A DNA stretch of 64,000 nt from Beroe forskalii (taxonomy: Eukaryota; Ctenophora; Nuda; Beroida; Beroidae), in assembly GCA_011033025.1 (NCBI GenBank), contig WFMF01000032.1:310001-374000 (forward strand), read 5' to 3'. Each line of letters begins with the position of its first letter. Position 1 is the stretch's first letter. Below the pieces are notes generated by a model, which saw only the letters and a program-made list of their open reading frames with translations, was not told the origin of the DNA and did no database searches. Positions 35,833 to 45,884 of the stretch are shown piece by piece. The position numbers and the translations under genes were made by a program.

Positions 35833-36690
35833 GTAAATTACATTTCACCCATTATGTTTCGTCATTTACATTACATTTTATTTAACTTCTGACCACCAAG
35901 TGTCTCTTGTGACTTTATTTAATGACTTTGGAGACTCATCAAATTAAGATAACAGACCCTGCAATAAGAAGAGCTTACCTGGAAATATAATGGGCCCTAT
36001 GAGGAATCCTTAATTCTTCTGCAAATCAGGTTGGTGAACTGTAAAGAAATCAACATATTATTCTCTTTTTACATCGATAACAAACAGGATATTAGAAAAA
36101 AATGTAATAGCATTGGAATAATGAGTGTTATTACGAACCATCGCATGAGCATTCCGTATCAGTTTCCTTTTTGGGACCAGTACACTTATTTCCACCGTTC
36201 TGCGGGGCGGGGTTATTGCACGCCCGTGTGCGGGTCCTCTTGCTCGACTTCTTCTTGCACGCGCAGTCCGACCACTCCGCCCACTCGCTCCATGTGCCGT
36301 TTACAACTGCAAGGGGCGCGCAGTTTTAGAAACTTACTAATAGTGCCAATTTAATGATCAAAATAAGAATTTGTTAGCTGATGTACCTAGATAATGCATT
36401 GGTATTAGAAAATTAAAAAGTAGAATTATGCACCTATCGAGCATGATTTTGCAGTGTTTCAAAATCCCTTAGGGCTTAGATAGGCACCAGTGTACCGTTC
36501 TTAATAAATTATTGCGCGCTGTAGTGCCAAAATCCTTATTCATTTCGCACTGTTATTTTATTATTATGGTGCAGTGGAACAGTGTGTAATAATTTATTTC
36601 ACATGCTAGAGCCAGTTCATAATTAAAAAACATTTCCTTGTGTTTGAAAATATCCCCATTTTAACGAGTTAGGTCGGTGCATATAAATTC
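35833..36690. other. Non-coding, probably intron
   Basis: Contains a GC-rich stretch at about 36195-36320 (many CnCGCC and GCACGC words), possibly another repeat insert, within otherwise AT-rich sequence. No exon is supported. Confidence 0.4.
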
Positions 36691-36836
36691 GGTTTAATAA
36701 CTCGTAAAAAGTGCAAACCCCTACAATAAAACCTCGGCCTTATCGGCCTCGGTTTCTAATGCGATATTACACACTCGGGCCTTCGGTCACTCGTGCGTAA
36801 TATCCCGGTTTGCACTTTTTACTCGTTACTAAACCC
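36691..36836. repeat. Foldback MITE-like element, ~30-bp inverted ends
   Basis: The left arm GGTTTAATAACTCGTAAAAA then GTGCAAACCC pairs with the right arm CCCGGTTTGCACTTTTTACT then CGTTACTAAACCC with few mismatches. Internal hairpins TCGGCC/GGCCGA-like and CGGGCCTTCGGTC are visible. No coding capacity. Confidence 0.75.
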
Positions 36837-37038
36837 TTCACTGTCGAACTATTCTATGGAATGTTTTATAGGTCGATCGAATATCAATTTGATTAATTTC
36901 TATTTTGCTCTTACCGAGGATGGTTCCACCGAGGATGATTTTTCTTGTCAGAACTCAGAGCAACCTTCAAAAAATAAAGGAAACCACAATGATCCTTCTC
37001 TTGAAATCATCCGAAATTATGAATTAGGAGACCTTGGT

Positions 37039-37658
37039 TTACTTACTGCTGCAGAGGTTAAGATACTCCTGACACTTCGGTTCGGCTTTCTTTTTCATAC
37101 TCTTCAGCTGCCCTTTGCACTCGTCGTAGGAGGTAGTTGGATCGTCTATCACTGTCTCTGTGTCACTAAATGTGCACTTATCATACTCCCAGCCTGCAAG
37201 TTAGGAACCCTTTTAACGCTATGAATTGACTATGCTTATCTGGTTATCCGGTTCATTATTATCTATTAGTTATTTTGATCTAAGCACTATAGGGTTTACT
37301 TATAAGTCCTTTAAGCAATCAATAGAATACTAGGAGTAGGACATCTTTCCTCCACTGCATAGAACTTAAACCATTTAAGCTCAATCCACATGGTATGCAG
37401 TATAATAATATAATTAAAGTTTATACAGGTTTATACGGTGACAAGTCCGCATCTAAGATTTTTATTACAAATTGTGTGATGGCAAGAGCCGTATAAACTG
37501 CTAAAGCGCTACAAATCTATAAATGTACCTTCAACAATACACTGTGCTCTGAATTCTTCAACTTTAGTTTCGCAAGACTTCTTCGGCTTATTCTTCTTAC
37601 CAGCTGTGACACAGCCTATGAGCGATATACTCAGCAACAGACACGCAATTGACTTCAT
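37039..37658 (-). CDS. Small secreted cysteine-rich protein, two exons; family not recognised
   Basis: Exon 1 at 37529-37658 and exon 2 at 37039-37193 (minus strand) have a GGTACATTT donor and a TTGCAG acceptor. Phase 1 closes exactly, giving 94 residues and TAA. The N-terminus MKSIACLLLSISLIGCVTA is a classic signal peptide, with cleavage expected after VTA. The mature chain begins with a Lys-rich stretch (GKKNKPKK), then has six cysteines (SCETK, AQCIVE, DKCTF, DECKG, PKCQEY, NLCSS), consistent with three disulfides. A weak TATA-like CTATAATAAA lies about 85 nt upstream of the ATG. Each exon is too short to stand out alone, and the overlapping plus-strand frame at 36793-37224 is its shadow. 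The family is unknown: six-Cys secreted folds serve many roles, and there is no evidence for any particular one. Confidence 0.75.
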
Positions 37659-38820
37659 CGCTGAAGGAATGAGAGAATTATGTCAAGCTGCTGTGTAAGC
37701 TGGTTCAAAATAAGCGTGCCAAGGTGGGCAAACTTTGGTTTATTATAGCTGGACCTACTATACATATTTCTTATCAATCACCTTCCCAAACCTCTTACAT
37801 TACAAGCCCCTAAAATGAATTTTTTAAAACAATAACAATATATTCATCCTGGGACATCGAATCGCGATGTCATCGATGTTTAGTCTTGGCAAGGTTACGT
37901 ACGGTACTACGGTACGAGATTTTGGTATACGTACGAGATTTTGGTATACGCATTCACTCGAGAGGGGTCGGCTCCTACGTGAAATTTGACGAAGAATCGT
38001 TTAAGATAGGTTTCGAAGCTCTCAGGACTCAGATGCTTCCTTCACTATTTTCTTATTTTCAAACACAAGTTTTTTCTTACTGTGAGGGGGTTGCTGTCCT
38101 TTCTAGGACGGAAATATAAGTAAGAAGGTAAGTATATATTCATTCTGTGACATCGTTGTTTCACTATATTGTCCTGGCAAGGTTACGTTCGAGGATATCT
38201 CGAGATTTTGGTAATTGGTATACGCATTCACTCGAGAGGGGTCAACCCTCACTAAAAATTTGACGAAGCTCTCAAATATTTCCTTCACTCAAAATTGAAT
38301 TAAAGAATTCTGATGAGAAATTCTCTTTACTTCGAACTTTTGAAAGGCCTACAAAACTTTGGCTATCTACTGGATTATAATGCGATTGGGAAGGAAAAAA
38401 TCCTTCTGGTTTTCCAAAGGTTTGCCAAAGCCTGAGGATTTTTCCTGCGGTTAAGAGATGAGAAGAATTTCCAAGGTTGGTAAAGCAAAGCGGAGAGATT
38501 GACGAGAAATTGAGCCCAATGTTTTAGCGTGGCCATTTTATATCAACCGACCCTCCCAATCCCCAAACCCCACATGTAGAACAGTCTGCTTAGATTCTTT
38601 ACGTGTAGGGGGCTTGCAATGACAGCTGTCACCACTAACGACAGATTCTTGACGTGGTCTCACTGATCTCCGCAAACAGCGAGTGTAATGAGTGTACCTT
38701 CCTGTACATACCTAGTAGTACACTCTCTCTATACCCTCTACCTTGGGCGAGCGCTTTACAACATTGGTCTCCCAATCTTCATGTAAATTAAACGTTGAAT
38801 CATAGGAAAGGAAAATATGT
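37659..38820. other. Non-coding with a direct duplication
   Basis: About 37885-37995 and 38172-38265 share GGCAAGGTTACGT, CGAGATTTTGGTA and TATACGCATTCACTCGAGAG followed by GGGTC, then AAATTTGACGAAG. The first copy has an additional internal doubling of GTACGAGATTTTGGTATACG. No coding signal is seen. Confidence 0.65.
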
Positions 38821-38829
38821 AGTTCAGCG

Positions 38830-39250
38830 CAAGGCTTAACTGAGCGCTCAATTGCGCTCAGTCAAAGCTCATTCTCGGAAAAAGTTGCTCCCATTTTCGC
38901 TCAATTGCGCTCTAGACCCCCAAATTAGGCTGAGTGCAAATTTTTGAGGTGATTTGCGCTGTGTATCGCTCCTTTGAGCTCAAATGCGCCCATTTTGCGC
39001 TCAATGCGCAAACGAGCGCATTTTTTTGAAAAATCTTATCTTATTTGCGCCCAATTGCGCTCAGCTTAATTTGTGCTTTGTTGTGCTTAACTTCGCTTAG
39101 TTACTCAAAGTTGCGCTCATTGTTGATCAGCATATTTTTTCCGATTATGCTGTTGCACTCAATTTTTTTCAATGTGGGTATACTATAGAATTTCGCCCAT
39201 TTTGCGCTTAGTCAAATTTGCTCAATCTGGGCGTAACTATAGGAGCAACT
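38830..39250. repeat. Dispersed palindromic TTGCGCTCA / TGAGCGCAA repeat field
   Basis: Around 20 occurrences of GCGCTCA, TTGCGC or TTTGCGCTC words at irregular spacing, in both orientations, for example TGAGCGCTCAATTGCGCTCA near 38849. This is a degenerate short repeat, not coding. Confidence 0.75.
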
Positions 39251-39289
39251 GAGCGCAATCAACTGACGACTGACGAGTAAATTGGGGCC

Positions 39290-39432
39290 CGACATTGTGG
39301 GTATTGGCACCAGACAATGAGAGTAGTGACACCATACATTGAGAATAACACCATACATTGAGAGTAGTGACACCATACATTGTGAGTAGTGACAACATAC
39401 ATTGTGAGTAGTGATACCAGAGATTTTGAATG
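39290..39432. repeat. ~24-bp minisatellite (GAGTAGTGACACCATACATT)
   Basis: Five to six copies of GAGTAGTGACACCATACATT plus GAGA/GTGA spacers. They make short mutually shadowing minus-strand frames. Confidence 0.85.
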
Positions 39433-39654
39433 AATAAATAAATAAATATATCTGCATGGTAGACAGCATGCACATGCCTCTTTGAGTAGCGAGACCAGAC
39501 AAAAGGTACACACAACTTAAGAGCTTACTCGAGTGTGTAGAAGATGAATGTGATGGATCTGAACTGAGTAGCTTGTTTTGAACCCCTGTTGAGATGATGA
39601 AGGGGGGGTAAGGCAAACTTTGGTTAACGCTTCCACTTTTTTGAGTACAGATGA

Positions 39655-39930
39655 TTAGAGACGAGGCAGCAACATCATCACACTCGCCTATCCTCCTCCT
39701 TCCCAAGTTCCCACAACCATGGTGAACAACCCAACCACGTTGCTGTCCATCTTGCCAAGAATAACCTGAAGAGGAATGCTGCTGTCACCGACCTACCTCA
39801 AAGCACCTGTCCGTTGCCTGGCAACCCTAATTCTACCAGGCAGAAGAAGTGGATCTGGATGGATGAGCGTCTCCAAGACTTCACCTACAAGTCATGGAAT
39901 TCTACTGTCGCTAGTGCTTTTACGCAATAA
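39655..39930 (+). pseudogene. Possible C-terminal exon or fragment, weakly C-type-lectin-like
   Basis: A 91-codon open frame ends in TAA after the only AG acceptor-like site nearby (39650). It contains GEQPNHVAVHLAKNN and, near the end, KKWIWMDERLQDFTYKSW, which resembles the WxWxDG...(F/Y)xxW strand of C-type lectin domains. An in-frame TGA lies at 39652, just inside the putative acceptor, so the exon would need a frameshift or a different start. Codon use looks coding, but no other exon of such a gene was found. Treat as a fragment of uncertain origin. Confidence 0.25.
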
Positions 39931-40094
39931 CTTATTACATTAGTATGACAAATTTCCTTATTGCAGGTACTAAGCATGAAAAAGAAGTATAATTTCCTTG
40001 AAAATTTATTATTTTTGCATTTAAAGAGTTGAAGTCAGAAATTTTGCGTCTCTGCCCTAAAATTTTTAAGAGGAAATACCGGACCTGAAAATCA

Positions 40095-40172
40095 CGGACA
40101 AAATTTTCACGGACATTGATATTCACGCTGTTGTGCTCAGCGTGAATATAAAGTCCATGATAATTATGTCCG
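40095..40172. repeat. Long near-perfect hairpin
   Basis: CGGACAAAATTTTCACGGAC then ATTGATATTCACGCT pairs with AGCGTGAATATAAAGTCCAT then GATAATTATGTCCG around a 9-nt loop (GTTGTGCTC). The arms are about 34 bp. Confidence 0.85.
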
Positions 40173-40469
40173 ATAAGGTTATATTGTAATTTGACATTGT
40201 TATATTATATTCTATAGGCATTATAACATTGGACGCCCCTTGAAAAGTAACTTTAGACTGGCATGATAATAATTGTGACTTTTCGTTTGCCGATTATCAT
40301 CGAATAAGATTTTAACATTCATACAGAGATACAGCAAAGTAACTTGTGCTTAGTAACCGTGTATAGAAAAAGCTAGTACTTTCATGAGGCTTTTACTTCA
40401 CAGCTCAATTGTATAACCACGGAAGGGTGTAGGCGTGCCTCACATTCACCCATTCTTAGAAAAGCATAT

Positions 40470-40800
40470 TCCTATTGGTGACCTAAATTTATCTGATGTT
40501 TCTTGGCCAGATGCCACAACAAAAGTTCAACTTCATCAAAAATTTCTAGATCTCTTTCTTGTGGATTTGGGTCATTCACATTTCACAACTTATAAATAAA
40601 CCCACACATAAAAGTGGGAATACTCTTGATCTCCTTTTCACCAATATCTCATTGAGAATGTCTTAGGTGCAGATGAAATTTATAAATCAGATCACTTTGG
40701 AGTTAGCTTTAACGTTAAACTTTTTGTTAAGACTAAAAAGACAGTTACTTATACAGTCAATAAAACCATGTGCACGTTATACAACAATGGAGTGTCATTG
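40470..40800 (+). pseudogene. Remnant of a non-LTR retrotransposon endonuclease domain
   Basis: Pieces in shifting frames match the endonuclease/exonuclease/phosphatase domain of LINEs in the right order: GDLNLSDVSW (GDFN motif), FLDLFLVDLG, then PTHKSGNTLDLLFTN, then a frameshift and SDHFGVSFNVKL (SDH motif). Stops and shifts separate the blocks, so it is dead. The rest of this copy is not adjacent; the reverse transcriptase fragment at 48.7 kb may be from a related family. Confidence 0.75.
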
Positions 40801-41271
40801 GCTAGATCAGGATAGGTCACAACTCAGCCTTTTTATAATGTGGCCAAGCAATGAGTTATTTGTTACTTATTTGAATTATTTTTATTTGTTCCTGTGTAGG
40901 TGGCAATAAAAATATATATAATTACCAACCCTCCCAACTCTCCTCGGCCTCCCCTGATCAATTATATAATCGTAACTTCCAAAAAAAGAAACTTACCCCA
41001 TAGTTCTCTCAGTCGAAATGTATTGCATTGCTTTGCCCTCCAGTTCTGCTTTGTTTCGTCCACACCACTTCAGCTACTAGTTCTATATACAACACTTTCA
41101 GATAGTGTTTCACCTGACAACATGGAACATATAAAGGCTATTGTAATTACCTAGTTTTATTAATAATCTTTCCACTTAAAGTTTGACAAAACAGTGGGAT
41201 CAATGCCCCTCTATCTGATTGTCTGATTTGCAGTCGAATTAAAATATTCAGATCTATTTTTTATCTTGTAG
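40801..41271. other. Non-coding, AT-rich
   Basis: No supported exon. It ends in a T-rich tract and TTGTAG that acts as the acceptor for the sulfatase-like exon. Confidence 0.4.
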
Positions 41272-42023
41272 AAAATCAATTCTATGAACGAAATCATGCC
41301 TATTCACACAGGACAGGTTTCTGGAGAGGAAACATTACACCATTTGAAGAATGGGGACTGCGATTAGACGAAACAACAATGGCTGAAATGTTGAAGAGGA
41401 ATAGCTACGCAACTCATCCACTCATGGCATCGGAAAGTGGCATTGTGGTTTGTACACATGGCAGCACAAACCTGCCCAAAGAGGATTCTATACTTTTTTG
41501 GCCTCTACCTGGGTGCTCAAGGTTACTACTCCCACAATAATTTGGGGAAGATTTCCATAATGAAACGGGTCATTTCACCAGTAGAATAAGACTTGACTTG
41601 GAAGGCAACTTCAACACCGATCTTTTTACACGTCGGGCGATATCTTTAATTTCTGAACACGACTCTGCGAAGCCGTTGTTCATGTACCTTTCATACACAG
41701 CACCCCATGGACCTATTGAAGTTCCGCTGCGTGAAATGTACAAATATACGAGCCACATGGAGTCTGGGTGCCCTGACATCAGTGGAATGCGGGATGATAC
41801 CCTCATAGTCTTCAGTTCGGATAATGGAGGTGTTTTTGGAGGTCCCGCCAGCAACTATCCTTTGAGGGGAGGAAAGAAGAGTTTACAAGAAGGCGGAGTT
41901 AGGGCAGTCTCATTTGTGAACAGTCCGTTGCTGAAGAAGACGGGGTACACTAACACTAACCTGCACCATGTGACGGATTGGTACAAGACTTTCCAGGGTC
42001 TAGCTCGAGATATGCCAGAGAAG
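41272..42023 (+). pseudogene. Arylsulfatase (ARSB/I/J-like) exon(s), frameshifted
   Basis: Family blocks appear in order: RTGFWRGNITPFEEWGLRLD, AEMLKRNSYATH, GKWHCGLYTWQHKPAQRGFY, FGLYLGAQGYYSH, FNTDLFTRRAISLI, PLFMYLSYTAPHGPIEVP, DDTLIVFSSDNGG, YPLRGGKKSLQEGGVRAVSF, HHVTDWYKTF. They are in three different frames. One break is an 8-bp tandem duplication (ACTCATCCACTCATGG near 41411-41426), another a one-base loss in a T run near 41490, and a third lies near 41545. About 25-30 residues between the PIEVP and DDTLIV blocks are absent. The exon carrying the CxPSR motif, whose Cys becomes formylglycine, is not in the window. The acceptor (41271) and donor (GTAATT at 42024) survive. Sulfatases of this type hydrolyse sulfate esters of glycosaminoglycans in lysosomes; this copy should be inactive unless the indels are sequencing errors. 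Confidence 0.85.
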
Positions 42024-42170
42024 GTAATTGTAAGGATTTTAATTTGATGAAATCTTTTCAGTAACGTTAAAGTTAAAAGACATAAACCGATGCCTACTCT
42101 GAAAATTTGAGAAGACTTGAAATAATTAACATCAGCAACGGGGTTCAATACCTGTTTTAACGCTTTACGT

Positions 42171-43129
42171 ATGAATAGCATGCCAGATCGGTCACCCAGA
42201 TTAAACCTATCCACAGGTGACACGAATTATCCACTCATAATTCTACATCTCGGGCATGAACGTTCAGTAGATATGATACCCAAAAGATTTGACCTTAACC
42301 ACCTCGAAGTGTTTAACGTCAAACTAAGCCACTCGCACCAAAATGAAAGTTCACCTATAGCCAGTGAAAGATTATGGGAAGATAATGGCGGTGACTATCA
42401 CATGACAATAGTTGCCTTCCGGGCAAATTGGGAGGACCAGAAGGCACCTGAAGGCGAGGTGACTGCTGGAGGCGGGGTGACTGCTGGAGGCTGGATGGCT
42501 GCTGGAGGCGAAGTGACTGCTGGAGCCAGTGATGATTCTTTCATTAACAGGGAGATGCTTCTGAGTTTAATCCAACGAATTCTTGAAAAGAAGATCAGGC
42601 CTCCTGAACCACTTGTGCTCTCATTCATTGACCAACTGAAAGCATCAGCTTTGGACAAAGAGCTTGCCCGTCTCAACGTGGTCATTGGCAAGAAGAAAAC
42701 CACTGCCCTAGAAAAAAATAACCTACTGAAAAATAGAATCCTATTCCCTCCACCTACCAACTCAGCAGAAATGTACAAACATAAATGACTGAAGCACCCA
42801 AATTACTCATTAGTTCTGAAGACAGTTCCACAGACATCCAACAGGAGGGCTCCACTACCTCAGAATATGAACCCAGTAAAATTGCAAATAAGCATCGGTC
42901 AAAAGGTAGCCCCATCCTGCTTGACAGCCTAACCTTACCAAAACATTCGCAATCAGCTGAAGTGGCAATTGCTTAAAAACCAGACATCTCCAAGCCTAAA
43001 AAGAAAAAGAAGAAAGGTAAAATGAAGAATGCTATCACTAGCAAAGAAAAGAACGATGGCCCCAGTGAAAAACTCAAGGAAATGAAAGCAGAGGCCAACT
43101 CAGATATGACTGCTGGAACTGATGGTTGA
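42171..43129 (+). pseudogene. Degenerate single-exon ORF pair, Lys-rich C-terminus; family not recognised
   Basis: The first frame (42171-42788, 205 codons) contains TNYPLIILHLGHERSVDMIP, a Glu/Gly minisatellite-coded stretch (EVTAGGGVTAGG) and LEKKIRPPEPLVLSFIDQLK. It ends in TGA overlapping an ATG (ATGA at 42785-42788) that opens a second frame of 63 codons. That frame is stopped by TAA at 42974 but continues open for 50 codons (KPDISKPKKKKKKGKMKNA...). Read together, these look like one ancestral protein of about 320 residues broken by a frameshift and a nonsense codon. The overlap also resembles stop-restart coupling seen in some retroelements. No family is recognised. It follows the sulfatase fragment but shares no evident homology. 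Confidence 0.45.
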
Positions 43130-43600
43130 CAAACACTAAAGTCATCCAAGAAAATCTCATTATTATGGAAGAGAAACAGAGACAAAGAAAGGGATGAGCT
43201 GGAAAGACAAAGTAACTGCATTGACCTAATACTAAAAGGAGGGGAGGGGAAAAGAAGGGCACAAAAAACAGCTACCTTGAGAATCCAGATCTAATCCTCA
43301 ACAAGATGTGTTTGCTGATGAATCCCTCTAGATGAAAGACGAGGAAATCAATCAGTCTTAGTCTTAGTAAAATGGACAGTCGGTTTAATTGACCAAGCCG
43401 GTGGCAGCCATGCTGAGAGTGAGCATGGAGACTATCCCTCATACGCTAGTTAAGATTGCTTAACCAAGTTAACTTTGGCCTGTTGAGTAAGTACTTTAGG
43501 CGAGCTACGAGAAATTTAACTAGGTTATTTAGCCATGTTCGTACTCATCTAGATAACTTGGTTAAATAACTCAGTTAACTCGAGTTCGTTAACTGAGTTA
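43130..43600. other. Non-coding with imperfect inverted GTTAA-rich repeats
   Basis: Around 43445-43595, words such as GCTTAACCAAGTTAACT and AACTTGGTTAAATAACTCAG occur in opposite orientation, suggesting another foldback element into which the next element may have inserted. Confidence 0.45.
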
Positions 43601-44377
43601 CCTTATTACAGGAAATATCGCCTTCAGAAAAATGAGCCTACATGTCATTAAGCTACATGAAATTAAGCCCTTTTTTGAGGCTCTAGGGCTTAATTACATG
43701 TAAGCCTAATTTGATGCATTCTTAAATAAATGCAGCCAAATTATCATTGTGGAGTTATAAATTTCATGAGATAGAAATTTCAGCCTTGTATGCAAATAAT
43801 TAAGACTTTATATGTTACAGATTAGGAATTTTGGGCCTTATTTATTCATTTGACACGGATAGTTTAAATTACTCTCCAATTACGAATTAACACAAATAAT
43901 TAAAATTGGGGAATTTTCAGAGACAATAATTACAGTACTACGAAAAAATAACCTATAGAATAAATTATCACAGCATCATGAGAATCTTATCAGGTACATC
44001 AAATAAATGATCGAATATGTTTCCACAAAACACCACATAATAGCTGATATAAATCATAACGGCCTTGGAAACATTGCATGCTATGTAAATTCAGGTATGA
44101 AGGTTTGAAGGAGTAACAAGGAGTGAGCAATTTAAGATGTGTCTCTTGCATTATTGATAGTCTTGACAATACCAGTGGCTTTCAATTCAAAGCTTAATCA
44201 ATACTGAATAATAAATAATTGAAAAAAATCAATGTTTTCGAACTTATTATGTTCAAATTTGCTTAAATAATTAGTCCTCATGAAATTAAGAATACATGTC
44301 ATTAAGGTGCATGAAATTAAGCCCTTTTTGAGACCTTAGGGCTTAATTATATGTAAACTTAATTTCCTGTAATAAGG
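43601..44377. mobile_element. 777-bp non-autonomous inverted-repeat element flanked by TA
   Basis: The left end CCTTATTACAGGAAAT (43601-43616) is exactly inverted at the right end, ATTTCCTGTAATAAGG (44362-44377), and TA flanks both sides (43599-43600 and 44378-44379). Just inside each end is a related hairpin: ACATGTCATTAAG, ATGAAATTAAGCCC, AGGGCTTAATTA-ATGTAA at 43640-43705 and again at 44292-44356. No transposase frame exists. A TA duplication suggests mobilisation by a Tc1/mariner-type enzyme or another TA-targeting transposase, by inference. Confidence 0.75.
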
Positions 44378-44995
44378 TATTTAGCCAGGCCGGCCGGCGC
44401 GGCTGCGCTTCGCCGCCTGACGGACGGACGCGCAGCAATTGCTGTGCGCGCAAGTTTCAGGTTTTATTCCTCGCGGCGTACGTCGACACAAGGACATAAG
44501 ACAATCGACCGAGTGGGCCAAAATTTATTTTGTGATAAATGGCCCAATTGGTCGATTTCCCGACTTCCTGATTTCCAATACATGATTAAGATTAATTAAT
44601 TTTAATCATGTCTTGGATGGTGCATTTTCAACGGTGCAGCCATTACCTGTGCTGTGGATCGATAAATTGACATCGTTTTCTGAAAAATACATTTTGAATC
44701 ACTCATATTATGACTGAAAACGACGTTTTCAGTCATACTCGCCTCACTAATACTTTTATTTTTTATTTAGATGGTTTTACTTCTATTCCAACAGCTGTAA
44801 CAGCCAATGACAGGAATCGAAGGATTCAAGTGTAATCAAGCCAGTGATGGTTAAGGAAGTGTAATCCATAATTAAGCCTCGACTCATAAGAAAGGATAAA
44901 ATATACGCTGATCTTACGGTGCAAATAGGTCGCTCAAGAGGCGCACTCACGTACATTTTAATTACTTGAAATTGTAGGGAAAATTGTATTGAGCT
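44378..44995. other. Non-coding with short GC-rich palindromes
   Basis: GGCCGGCCGGCGCGGCTGCG at 44389 and a CGCGCAGCAATTGCTGTGCG hairpin near 44431-44450 lie in otherwise AT-rich DNA. No coding signal is seen before the SDR fragment. Confidence 0.45.
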
Positions 44996-45124
44996 GATGC
45001 TCTGGGGAGGTATGGGCAGCCTAAGGAGGTGGCAACCACCATTGCTTTCCTGGCATCAGATGCTGCTTCGTTTATTACTGGGGCTACTATTCCTGTGGAA
45101 TGTGCACAGTTCAATCGAGTCTAA
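44996..45124 (+). pseudogene. Short-chain dehydrogenase/reductase C-terminal exon fragment
   Basis: 42 codons ending in TAA give LGRYGQPKEVATTIAFLASD then ASFITGATIPVE, the typical C-terminal SDR segment (LGRxGxPxEVA...FLAS..ASFITG). An in-frame TGA lies six bases upstream of the first codon and the nearest AG would give the wrong phase. It is a truncated copy or has lost its acceptor. Its natural upstream exon lies next to it but on the opposite strand. Confidence 0.7.
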
Positions 45125-45145
45125 TCGAGTCTAATATAGGCATAC

Positions 45146-45235
45146 CTCTCCTCCGACATGCCAGCCCTGAGGTGCTCCTCAGTCATAATAACCCCCGGGC
45201 TAACGGCATTCACTCTGAAACCTTTAGAGGCTAGT
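45146..45235 (-). pseudogene. SDR internal exon, inverted relative to its C-terminal partner
   Basis: A 90-bp exon with a CAG acceptor (45236-45238) and GTATGC donor (44-45 end) reads LASKGFRVNAVSPGVIMTEE then HLRAGMSEE, the SDR segment after the catalytic YxxxK that normally precedes the LGRxGQP block. Splice sites and frame are intact. The catalytic Tyr/Lys exon and Rossmann-fold Gly-rich exon were not found; a weak ARPL-like match near 45640 (minus) is not convincing. Confidence 0.65.
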
Positions 45236-45253
45236 CTGCTATGAGGGAGTATA

Positions 45254-45485
45254 AGACGGTACAAACACAGTGCATTTTGATGGGATGGGGAATAAAGCGA
45301 TACATACACATTGCATTCTGATGAGAGGGGGAATTAGAAGATACAAACTCAGTGCATTCTGATGAGAATGAGAGGGGGAATTAGACGATACAAACACAGT
45401 GCATTCTGATGAGAATGAGAGGGGGAATTAGACGATACAAACACAGTGCATTCTGATGAGAGGGGGAATTAGACGATACAAGTAG
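45254..45485. repeat. ~45-bp minisatellite
   Basis: Five copies of a unit containing GAATTAGACGATACAAACAC and AGTGCATTCTGATGAGA, with an optional extra ATGAGA. It starts right behind the inverted SDR exon. Confidence 0.9.
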
Positions 45486-45884
45486 ACTACTAACCTTCTG
45501 ATGAGAGGGTGGGCATGGGAGTCGGGAGAAAGCCACTGAACTCAAGGGTGAAAGTTCCAAATTTGATATATGTTCAGGGAGGCGTTGATTGTCTTTTTGC
45601 AGAGGTGCGGAGTTTAATATGGATGGAGTAGGTAGAATCAGATGACAGAGCGGTCTAGCAACCTGAAGATAAGTTTCCAAGTTAGTCAAGAAGATAAGGA
45701 GAGCTGGTGAACTCTATTGCTTTATTCCTATGTGATTCCTATCTAGATGTGATTCTTCTAAGCTCCTATAGACGAAAACACTAAACAGTACCTTTATTCA
45801 GCAAAGTAGCTCCGTGGATAGAAGAGTATAGGTATCCCAGGCCCAGGGTCCTGCACACTGTCCAAGCATCAAGGAGTCAGTCAT

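Noticed and set aside
36793..37224. 143-codon plus-strand frame
   Set aside because: It overlaps the better-supported minus-strand cysteine-rich exon, lacks good splice sites, and its C-terminal half is the reverse of that exon.
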